42,285 bases of DNA from an uncultured Chitinophagaceae bacterium (GTDB lineage: Bacteria; Bacteroidota; Bacteroidia; Chitinophagales; Chitinophagaceae): the NCBI GenBank assembly GCA_937996595.1, contig CALKVC010000179.1, forward strand, positions 1-42,285, read 5' to 3'. The notes beneath the pieces are model-generated. The model was not told where the DNA came from and ran no database searches. It saw only the letters and a program-made list of their open reading frames with translations. Shown piece by piece: positions 33,254 to 40,135 of this stretch; position 1 is the stretch's first letter, and each line of letters starts with the position of its first letter. Both the position numbers and the translations under genes were made by a program.

Positions 33254-33281
33254 TTGAAAACAGTTGCTTTCTGTAACTTTA
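33254..33281 (+). promoter_or_regulatory. Candidate promoter for the second M1 protease
   Basis: TTG at 33254-33256 and TAACTTTA at 33274-33281 are 17 bases apart and approximate the Bacteroidota consensus, with one mismatch in the -7 box. The expected start is about 10 bases before the ATG at 33298, and an independent promoter fits with the terminator just upstream. Confidence 0.4.
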
Positions 33282-33297
33282 AGAAATAATTTTTCAC

Positions 33298-36200
33298 ATG
33301 CGGAAATACTTTCTCCTCCTGATAATCATCGTTCAGTCAACGCTTATGTATGCCCAAAATGATACGGCTGCAAACTCCGAATGCAGTGAAAAGTGTAGCC
33401 ATGCCCATCTCAGTTCCCGGGCACCGGTTGAATTATATTATCAATATCCGTCTATGGAAAAGTATGATGTGAAATACCTAAAACTGGACCTGGCTGCAGA
33501 AGCAGGAAGCCGGTTTATTTCGGGTAAATCAACCACCACTGCCCTTGTCCTTCAAACACTGGATACGTTCATCATTGAGTTTAAAAACACGATGACACTA
33601 GATTCTGTATTCATAAACGGTGTTAAAAAAACATTCACCAGGGGCTCAGACCATATATATGTACCCCTTTCCCCTGCTTTACCTGCAGGCTCCAACCTTA
33701 CTGCTTTGTTTTATTATAACGGAACGGCCAGTTCAACCGGGGTTTTTGCCGGAACCGTTTCAAGCAACGGACTAACGTATACGGCTACCCTGTCTGAAAG
33801 TTACCAGGCCAGGGAATGGTTCCCGGTGAAACAACTGCTTTCAGATAAAATTGATTCTGCCGATATATGGGTGAAAACCAGTTCAACCAATAAAGTTGGC
33901 TCAAACGGGATCCTGGTTGCGGTTGTTGACAGCCCGAACAACAAGAAACAGTACCAATGGAAAACCAGGTACCCGATGAATTATTACCTGCCCAGCATCT
34001 CCATCGGCAATTATCTGGATTATACCAACTATGCCAAACCAGCTGCAATGGCCCCGGATTCCATCCCGGTTGTTCATTATATAGTAAACAACAGCACGTA
34101 TTTCAATTCGCAGAAGGCCAATCTTGACAGAACCCCCACTTTCATTGAAAAATACAGTGAACTGTTCGGGCTGTATCCATTCAAGGATGAAAAATACGGC
34201 CATGCACATGCATCCATCGGCGGCGGCATGGAGCACCAGACAATGAGCACGATGAATAGTTTCGGCCTTACCCTGATCGCCCATGAACTGGGCCATCAAT
34301 GGTGGGGCGACAATGTTACCTGCGCCACCTGGAACCATATATGGCTGAATGAAGGGTTTGCCAGTTATTGCGAATACCTGGCCATAGAGAAGCTGCCAGC
34401 TATATTCTCGCCCACCACCGCTTCTTCATTCATGCAAAGCGTTCATACAAATGTAATGAGCGTTGCTAACGGCAGCGTATATGTGCCTGATGCATCGGTA
34501 TATGACGAGAACCGGATATTCAGCAGCAGGCTCAGCTACAAGAAAGGTTCCGCCATCATCCATAACCTGCGGTTTGAAATGCAGGATGACAGCCTTTTCT
34601 TCAACACCCTGAAAAACTTCCAGCAACAATACAAGGATTCAGTAGCTACTGCCAATGATTTTAAACAGGTTGCCGAAAACACGTCGGGCAAAATTTTCAC
34701 CGACTTTTTCAACCAATGGTATTACGGTGAAGGATACCCTACATTCAATATTGCCTATTCCAAACAGGGTACGGATACGCTTATCCTTGCTGTAAACCAG
34801 ACAGTAAGTGCCTCAACAGTAACACCGTTTTTCAAGGGCCTGTATGAATTCAGGGTTACATCTGCGCAAGGCGATACAACCGTAAAAGTAAACCTGTCTT
34901 TCAATAACCAGCAATTCAAATTCTACTATCCCAAAACACCGAACGGGATTGTTATTGATCCGAACAACTGGGTGGTAAACGCGAATGGCACCATCACAAA
35001 CGGCTTGCCCGGCTTTGATTTCAGCAGCCCGGCACCAGCAACAGCTGCATGTAACGGAGCAGTAACTGTACCCATCACACTGGGGACCACTTCCAGCCTG
35101 GGTTACAATAACCCGATATCCCTTTCCGCTGCCGGAATACCCCCAGGCACAACCGTTAGTTTCAGCGTAAACCCGGTAACTCCCGGAAGTAATACGGTTG
35201 TTAGCCTGAATAATACCAACACACTGGCCCCCGGAACCTATGTTATAACCGTAACCGGCATTTCCGGTTCCATTACCAAAACACGAAACCTTACCTATAC
35301 CATACAGCCCGGAACCGGTCCGGCCATCATTACTCAACCATCCAATGAATCGGTATGTGAAGGTGAAAATGCCATTTTCAATGTAGCTGCAACCGGATCA
35401 GTAACCGGGTACCAATGGCAGGTAAGCATTAACAACGGAGCAGATTTCAACAATATCAGCCTGGCAAACAGTGCTTCATTAACCGTAACAGATGCAACCG
35501 TTTTGCAGCATAATAACCTGTACCGGGTTATCGTATCCGGCTTATGCGGATCTACCACATCCAATGCTGCTTCGCTTACAGTACACACTGCAACAGCGGT
35601 TAGTTTCAGCGGACTTGAAAGTACATATTGCAGCACGGCAGTTCCGGTAACATTAACAGGAAATCCTTCGGGAGGTGTTTTCAGCGGACCCGGTATAACC
35701 GGAAACAGTTTTGATCCTGCCCTTGCCGGGGCCGGCAACCATACGATTACTTATACTTATACTAACGGTAACGGATGTATCAGTTCAGTATCTTCGCAAG
35801 TATTGGTTTCCGTTTGCCCGGTTTACAGTACACTCAACCTGAAAATTTTCCTGGAAGGCTATTATATTGGTTCAGGTTCTATGCGGGCAACCAAATTTGA
35901 TCTTGGGCTGAGTGCTGATCCAACCGCTACGGACGATATAACAGTCAATTTATGGTCTGCATCCAGCCTGTCAAACCAGAACCCAGATTATTCACTCAGT
36001 ACATTACTGCACACCGATGGAACGACAACAGTTGATTTCCCGGCTGCAGTGAGCGGTAATTCTTTTTATATTGCCATTAAACACCGAAACAGCCTGGAAA
36101 CCTGGAGCAAATTACCGGTACTATTTTCAAGCAATACTTCCTATGATTTCAGCAATGCGTTATCAAAAGCATATGATGATGGAATAAACAATCCATTGGC

Positions 36201-36420
36201 CTCTATGGGTGGTAATGTGTTTGCATTGTATGGCGCTGATGTAAACCAGGATGGAACGGTTGATGCCAGCGACATGTCGGATGTAGATAATGATATTTCC
36301 GTGTTCGCTTACGGATACAATGCAACAGACGCCAGTGGTGACGGCGCTACAGATGCCAGCGACATTTCAATTATTGATAACAACCAGCAGTTGTTTTTAT
36401 TTTACGCCCGGCCTTATTAA
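33298..36420 (+). CDS. Secreted M1-family metallopeptidase with Ig-like modules and dockerin-like tail
   Basis: A 1040-residue paralogue of the protease at 14307. Signal peptide MRKYFLLLIIIVQSTLMYAQ, exopeptidase motif GGGMEH, zinc site HELGH at 329-333 with Glu352; residue numbers are identical to the other M1 protein up to residue 569. There the two proteins part: this one continues with LPGFDFSSPAPATAAC, an Ig-like module shared with the reprolysin at 29071 (PGTTVSF, VVSLNNTNTLAPGTYVITV, GYQWQVSINNG), then a short own module and the ~185-residue C-terminal block TLNLKIFLEG... with EF-hand/dockerin-like loops NQDGTVDASD (983-992) and SGDGATDASD, ending ARPY. No T9SS domain of type A. It stops four bases before the converging GH5 gene. 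Confidence 0.92.
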   Translation: MRKYFLLLIIIVQSTLMYAQNDTAANSECSEKCSHAHLSSRAPVELYYQYPSMEKYDVKYLKLDLAAEAGSRFISGKSTTTALVLQTLDTFIIEFKNTMTLDSVFINGVKKTFTRGSDHIYVPLSPALPAGSNLTALFYYNGTASSTGVFAGTVSSNGLTYTATLSESYQAREWFPVKQLLSDKIDSADIWVKTSSTNKVGSNGILVAVVDSPNNKKQYQWKTRYPMNYYLPSISIGNYLDYTNYAKPAAMAPDSIPVVHYIVNNSTYFNSQKANLDRTPTFIEKYSELFGLYPFKDEKYGHAHASIGGGMEHQTMSTMNSFGLTLIAHELGHQWWGDNVTCATWNHIWLNEGFASYCEYLAIEKLPAIFSPTTASSFMQSVHTNVMSVANGSVYVPDASVYDENRIFSSRLSYKKGSAIIHNLRFEMQDDSLFFNTLKNFQQQYKDSVATANDFKQVAENTSGKIFTDFFNQWYYGEGYPTFNIAYSKQGTDTLILAVNQTVSASTVTPFFKGLYEFRVTSAQGDTTVKVNLSFNNQQFKFYYPKTPNGIVIDPNNWVVNANGTITNGLPGFDFSSPAPATAACNGAVTVPITLGTTSSLGYNNPISLSAAGIPPGTTVSFSVNPVTPGSNTVVSLNNTNTLAPGTYVITVTGISGSITKTRNLTYTIQPGTGPAIITQPSNESVCEGENAIFNVAATGSVTGYQWQVSINNGADFNNISLANSASLTVTDATVLQHNNLYRVIVSGLCGSTTSNAASLTVHTATAVSFSGLESTYCSTAVPVTLTGNPSGGVFSGPGITGNSFDPALAGAGNHTITYTYTNGNGCISSVSSQVLVSVCPVYSTLNLKIFLEGYYIGSGSMRATKFDLGLSADPTATDDITVNLWSASSLSNQNPDYSLSTLLHTDGTTTVDFPAAVSGNSFYIAIKHRNSLETWSKLPVLFSSNTSYDFSNALSKAYDDGINNPLASMGGNVFALYGADVNQDGTVDASDMSDVDNDISVFAYGYNATDASGDGATDASDISIIDNNQQLFLFYARPY

Positions 36421-36424
36421 AATA

Positions 36425-37705
36425 TTACCGCAATGTCAATTTTCCTGTAAAATACCTGATAATATTCCAGGTACTGCTGTCTGAATCAAATACAGCATTC
36501 AATCCCTGTTCTTCCTGTGGCGGGTCGCCCATATAATCATCGCCTGCTTTCCAGAATAGCTGTGCTGCCTGGGGCCTGGCTGTACCTCCAAAAGCCCAGA
36601 AATTTACACCGGCTATCACTTTATAACGTTGCTGTATGTCAAAAATTTCCTTAAAATACAAATCCCTGGAGCGGGTACTGCTGCTGGCTTCAAAAGCAAT
36701 GCCATCACGGGGCAATCCAAATTCCTCTATCACCAGCGGCTTATTTATTTTATTTGCTAATTGTACGTGATCGTTGATATAAGCCGTTGTTTTATTTACT
36801 ACAGCAGGCAGGTTTTGGGCAATAGCTGTATCGGGAAACCATGCCCAGTTTTTGGGCCATATATGAATTGTGAGGTAATCTACGAGTTTATCATTATGTA
36901 CGTCTTCATACAAGGCAGCAGACTGTTCAGTACCAATGTATCCTTCTGTGCCGATGGTAAGCATATGTTGTTTGTCGATGGATTTTATTAATGCAGAAAC
37001 ATCGCGGATCCAACCAGTATAATGCGGGATGGCTGCAGGCCGCATGGGCCTTGGCTCATTAGCTATTTCCCAGCTCATAATAGTTGGGTCGTTGATATAC
37101 GGAACCCCTGTATAAATATTTTTATGTGCCAGGATATAACGCACCTGGCCGGCATATGCCTCTTTGCAGGGCTTGCATGCATAGAACATGCTTACCTGGT
37201 CGCGTAATTCATCCCAGCCCGGTTTACGCTGAAGAGTTGAATCTGCAATCAACCCGTTCCAGTTCAGGTATTGAAGAAAACCGCCACTCCATTCCCAGTT
37301 ATTACTGAGATAAAGTACAGCCTTCATATTACGTTTACTCATTTCTGTTAGTAAAAAGTCGAGGCCATGTAATACTTTTTCATCAAAGATCCCCTGTTCG
37401 GGCTGCAGCGGGGGTGCCACCCTGTTCACTTCGTTAATAACACCTTTCCCTTCGGCGCCGGCCAGCACACGCAAATTGGTTATACCGTTAGACTGCATAA
37501 AATCGAGCTCTTTAATAAGCCGCTGCTTACCTGCATTACTGTCTTTATGCAGCGCTAACAAGCCCCCGTACCAGTAATTGGAACCGATAAAATAATAGGG
37601 TTTGCCATGAATGGTAAACTGTTGTTTGCCCGCTTTTACAAATCCCGTTTCCTGGGCAATTAAGGTGTTTGTAAAAAATATAATGAATGCCAATATGGGT
37701 TTCAT
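36425..37705 (-). CDS. Secreted glycoside hydrolase family 5, beta-mannanase-like
   Basis: A secreted TIM-barrel glycosidase. The frame is open to 37774, but MKPILAFIIFFTNTLIAQ starting at 37705 (or MHM at 37711) gives a clean signal peptide, so I place the start there (427 residues). Family 5 marks are FTIHGKPYYFIGSNYWYGG at the mature N-terminus, the acid/base Glu in SWEIANEPRPM, HIWPKNWAW after the sixth strand, and the nucleophile Glu in LVIEEFGLPRDG. The N-terminus and overall layout most resemble subfamily 7 endo-beta-1,4-mannanases; cellulase or other GH5 activity is possible. It lacks a visible T9SS tail and so is probably periplasmic or a simple Sec substrate. No polysaccharide-utilisation partners (SusC/SusD) are nearby. 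Confidence 0.88.
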   Translation of the reverse strand: MKPILAFIIFFTNTLIAQETGFVKAGKQQFTIHGKPYYFIGSNYWYGGLLALHKDSNAGKQRLIKELDFMQSNGITNLRVLAGAEGKGVINEVNRVAPPLQPEQGIFDEKVLHGLDFLLTEMSKRNMKAVLYLSNNWEWSGGFLQYLNWNGLIADSTLQRKPGWDELRDQVSMFYACKPCKEAYAGQVRYILAHKNIYTGVPYINDPTIMSWEIANEPRPMRPAAIPHYTGWIRDVSALIKSIDKQHMLTIGTEGYIGTEQSAALYEDVHNDKLVDYLTIHIWPKNWAWFPDTAIAQNLPAVVNKTTAYINDHVQLANKINKPLVIEEFGLPRDGIAFEASSSTRSRDLYFKEIFDIQQRYKVIAGVNFWAFGGTARPQAAQLFWKAGDDYMGDPPQEEQGLNAVFDSDSSTWNIIRYFTGKLTLR

Positions 37706-37831
37706 ATGCATGGGTTTAAACACACAAATTAAGGTAATATCAAATAAGGAGGCGGAAGTAGAAAATGCTGGCATTAAATACCTGCAGGTATAAAAGCTTT
37801 GCTCGATGAAATGACTTTGTAAAATATTAAA

Positions 37832-37863
37832 TAGCCCGCCATTGCTTTTGCGACGGCGGGCTA
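37832..37863 (-). terminator. Intrinsic terminator of tRNA-Pro
   Basis: Perfect 9-base-pair stem TAGCCCGCC (37832-37840) with GGCGGGCTA (37855-37863), 14-base loop, beginning two bases beyond the tRNA 3' end on the minus strand and followed there by TTTAATATTTT. Confidence 0.85.
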
Positions 37864-37864
37864 G

Positions 37865-37938
37865 TCGGGATGACTGGATTCGAACCAGCGGCCTCTTCGT
37901 CCCGAACGAAGCGCGCTACCGGGCTGCGCTACATCCCG
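37865..37938 (-). tRNA. tRNA-Pro (anticodon CGG)
   Basis: On the minus strand the 74 bases fold into a full cloverleaf: acceptor stem CGGGATG/CATCCCG, D stem GCGC/GCGC, anticodon stem CTTCG/CGAAG with loop TTCGGGA (anticodon CGG, reading CCG), five-base variable region, T stem with the loop TTCGAAT, and discriminator A. The CCA end is not encoded, as common in Bacteroidota. It is followed by a terminator and preceded by a promoter. Confidence 0.97.
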
Positions 37939-37949
37939 TAATGATGGTA

Positions 37950-37980
37950 CAAATTTATAAAATTGTTAAAATCTGTAAAA
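37950..37980 (-). promoter_or_regulatory. Promoter of tRNA-Pro
   Basis: On the minus strand a TTTT box (37980-37977) and a perfect TAAATTTG (37957-37950) are 19 bases apart, the Bacteroidota consensus spacing. Transcription would begin about six bases upstream of the tRNA 5' end. Confidence 0.65.
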
Positions 37981-38074
37981 GAAATATTATTACACAATCA
38001 TCATATGTGGGTTATGCATAAATGAGCGAAAATCACTGACCCTGACTCGAATGTAATTAATCAAGGCTTTGCTT

Positions 38075-38536
38075 TTATTTCATTAATGTCATAATAAACC
38101 TGATTTGCCCTAAATGATAGGCATCATGCTGAATTATTCCATGTATATGTTCGTAATATGTTAACCCATTTTTTGAATAGGTATTTGAAAAATTTTTTGC
38201 CTTAAACTGCTTTAACATTTCAATCAATTTTTCTTCAGTGTCCTTATATTTTTCAACGGTTTTAAGCCAGGCTGAACCTGATTTATCAGTAACCGGTTGA
38301 AAATAATTATTATCCGGGGTTTTTATAACACGTCCACTGATACGTTTTAATACATTCAGGCGCCAGCTTATCATATGGTTTACAATTTCCCAAATGGTAT
38401 TTGATTTATCAAGAATCCTGACTGATGCCTGCTGCGATGAGATACAACGTAATGTATGTGCAATATTCACATCTATCCATGGATTTCCTTCATATAACTT
38501 TTCAAACAGGCTGATGATACGTTTGGTTTCTTTCAT
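38075..38536 (-). CDS. DinB-like metal-binding four-helix protein
   Basis: A 153-residue protein of the DinB/YfiT superfamily, a four-helix bundle that in some members binds a divalent metal through three His residues. Here His54 (IWEIVNHMISWRL), His137 and His141 (IIQHDAYHLGQIRFI) are in the right positions. Known members include bacillithiol or mycothiol-dependent transferases and damage-induced proteins of unknown action; nothing in the neighbourhood fixes its role. Visibly AT-rich compared with the large genes around it. A solo copy of the cassette repeat arm lies 36 bases before its start. Confidence 0.85.
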   Translation of the reverse strand: MKETKRIISLFEKLYEGNPWIDVNIAHTLRCISSQQASVRILDKSNTIWEIVNHMISWRLNVLKRISGRVIKTPDNNYFQPVTDKSGSAWLKTVEKYKDTEEKLIEMLKQFKAKNFSNTYSKNGLTYYEHIHGIIQHDAYHLGQIRFIMTLMK

Positions 38537-38571
38537 GTAAACTTAGTATTTGTGGTTATTGCAATTTATTT

Positions 38572-38600
38572 TTTTCACGCAAAGAGGCAAAGGGGCAAAA
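38572..38600. repeat. Solo copy of the GxxExxY-cassette repeat arm
   Basis: TTTTCACGCAAAG followed by two more octamer-like units (AGGCAAAG, GGGCAAAA) matches the arm that bounds the GxxExxY cassette at 19541 and 20005. No GxxExxY gene and no opposite arm are seen here. It lies in the spacer upstream of the DinB-like gene. Confidence 0.7.
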
Positions 38601-38723
38601 GATAAATCTACTTTCATACAGCTGTATTTATTACAAATATGCTGAAGCGGTTATAATATACGCTCATATCAGGCTCCTGTGTTGCGCACGGAATCGTTAA
38701 TGCAAATGTTTTAATAAAATAGT

Positions 38724-39161
38724 TCACTTTACCGGCGGGCCTTCCCAAATAACCTGCTCAATCATCCATTTGCCATCTTGCCTAGAAAGCAATAAATAGT
38801 CTGTCCCCCACCAGGCGGTAACTTTTGCGGATGCTATCGCATTTCCGATATCCAAAATCTCGACCAGTTTAGGAGAGCCGGGTTTGGCAAAGCGTTTTTT
38901 CTGCTGCACACCTATTGCATAATCCAGTGCCTGGCGATAAGTCATGGTTCCATCAGGTTCATAATTACCCGTCTGCTTATTTTTCCAAAACCCCAGTTTA
39001 TATAATGTGGGTTTAAGGCTGGAGATGAGTTTGCTGGTATCACCCTCATAAAAGCCTTCTAAGTAATTGAGGCAGGCTTTTGACACTTCATCTTTGGGTG
39101 CCTGTGCAGACACCCAGGTTCCTGCAACAAAAAGGGACAATATCAATATCATATTTTTCAT
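38724..39161 (-). CDS. Exported NTF2-like protein (putative lumazine-binding family)
   Basis: A 145-residue protein with signal peptide MKNMILILSLFVAGTWVSAQ. The mature part has the NTF2/SnoaL-like pattern of the family Pfam calls putative lumazine-binding: VSKACLNYLEGFYEGDTSKL, then a beta-rich half with IASAKVTAWWGTDYLLLSRQ and DGKWMIEQVIWEGPP. Many members are small enzymes or ligand-binding proteins of unknown substrate. Alone on its strand here, with no partner gene that suggests a job. Confidence in the family is moderate to good, in the function nil. Confidence 0.83.
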   Translation of the reverse strand: MKNMILILSLFVAGTWVSAQAPKDEVSKACLNYLEGFYEGDTSKLISSLKPTLYKLGFWKNKQTGNYEPDGTMTYRQALDYAIGVQQKKRFAKPGSPKLVEILDIGNAIASAKVTAWWGTDYLLLSRQDGKWMIEQVIWEGPPVK

Positions 39162-39305
39162 ACAACTAGGTTCAGCAAGTAATGTAAGAACTAAACAGGA
39201 TAACTTATTACCGTTGATGTAATACTTAGGAATAGCCTGATATGAGGGCTTAACATTTAATGTATTAATTAAGTGTTTACCGGAAAAAGTACTTGTGCAT
39301 GCTGA

Positions 39306-39387
39306 ATGCTGAAAAAGAAAATAACATTGTTAGTAGCCGCCGTTCTTTTCATTTTCTGCAAAGCTCTGTTTGTCAATGTATACTTTG
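39306..39387 (+). other. Orphan signal-peptide-like segment, possible 5' remnant of a lost gene
   Basis: An ATG at 39306 opens MLKKKITLLVAAVLFIFCKA, a convincing Sec-type signal sequence. The frame then runs into the antisense of the VOC gene 3' end (which starts at 39388), where no protein-like composition continues. It may be the stub of a secreted protein gene cut by the arrival of the VOC gene, or chance. Confidence 0.3.
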
Positions 39388-39702
39388 TCAAAAAGTCAAT
39401 AAATTTTTGTCCGGGTCGAATAAAGAAAACTCTTTTTGTCCCCAAGGTTTTGTTACTAAATAACCATTTGGGTGAATGGATATTTTGTTGTCCAAAACTG
39501 TTTGGTAAAGTTTATCAATGTCATTTGTTCTAATATAAACTTGTCCGTAGATTTCTTTAGGGTCAAGGTCCTTGAACTCAAATAAATGAATATGAACATT
39601 ATCTTTTTGAACCATTAAGTAACCATCAAAGTCATTGTTGCCAAAAAGTTGAAACCCTAATTTATTTAGGTAATAATCTTTCGTTACTGCCTTATCTCGC
39701 AT
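39388..39702 (-). CDS. VOC/glyoxalase family protein, bleomycin-resistance-like, start codon uncertain
   Basis: A small protein of the vicinal oxygen chelate superfamily (glyoxalase / bleomycin-resistance-like): DYYLNKLGFQLFG, YLMVQKDNVHIHLFEF, YGQVYIRTNDIDKLYQTVL, and FSLFDPDKNLLTF at the end, the typical paired beta-alpha-beta-beta-beta arrangement. His and Glu in the HIHLFEF and FSLFDPDKN parts are possible metal ligands. The first ATG gives 104 residues, but the frame continues upstream to a CTG at 39729, adding LIEIKPKLP, which belongs to the first beta strand of such proteins. The expected start codon there is missing, being CTG preceded by ATA, so translation either starts at CTG or the ATG was lost. 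AT-rich relative to flanking genes. Substrate unknown. Confidence 0.78.
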   Translation of the reverse strand: MRDKAVTKDYYLNKLGFQLFGNNDFDGYLMVQKDNVHIHLFEFKDLDPKEIYGQVYIRTNDIDKLYQTVLDNKISIHPNGYLVTKPWGQKEFSLFDPDKNLLTF

Positions 39703-40135
39703 TGGTAACTTTGGCTTGATTTCTATCAGTATATTTTACTAATCTAATTGTTAAACTCGTTATCTTTTGAACTGTCTTTATATGTTTGCCAGTAACGGAC
39801 AGAGCTTTCTGCTGTGCAGGTATTTTTTAATATCCAGCCCCGAGCCATTGCTGATTTGAGAAACTGAATTTTAAGTTAACAAAGAAAGTTAAATAGAAAT
39901 AAGTCAGCCGGAAAATAGATGAAAGCGATATACAGCTCAAATTTTATTTTTAACCTTCGTCAAGGTGCTTCAAATTTTAGTCTGCGCCAAATGTGGGAGA
40001 GCCTGTTCCTAAAGTGTAGTTGCCTGATAGGTGCCCGGCTACTATCTGTTCTTTTGCTTTTCTTTTTTTCCTCATTTTGTGCGAAAATAAGTTACATTTC
40101 TGTCAACTTATTCCTTAACAAGTCATAATTAACTC
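39703..40135. other. AT-rich intergenic region without a clear gene
   Basis: These 433 bases upstream of the VOC gene and downstream of the DUF5916 gene contain only a 69-residue ORF (39919-40128, plus strand) ending in a hydrophobic Phe/Leu-rich stretch, with no family resemblance and unconvincing codon pattern. I see no RNA gene or strong terminator. Confidence 0.5.

Noticed and set aside
14307..36420. The two M1 genes as a direct repeat able to delete the pyrimidine region by recombination
   Set aside because: The DNA is clearly diverged at synonymous sites and the longest identical run I noticed is under 30 bases, too short to make this likely.
39919..40128. 69-residue ORF upstream of the DUF5916 3' end
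   Set aside because: No family resemblance, no credible start context, low-complexity hydrophobic end; treated as non-coding.
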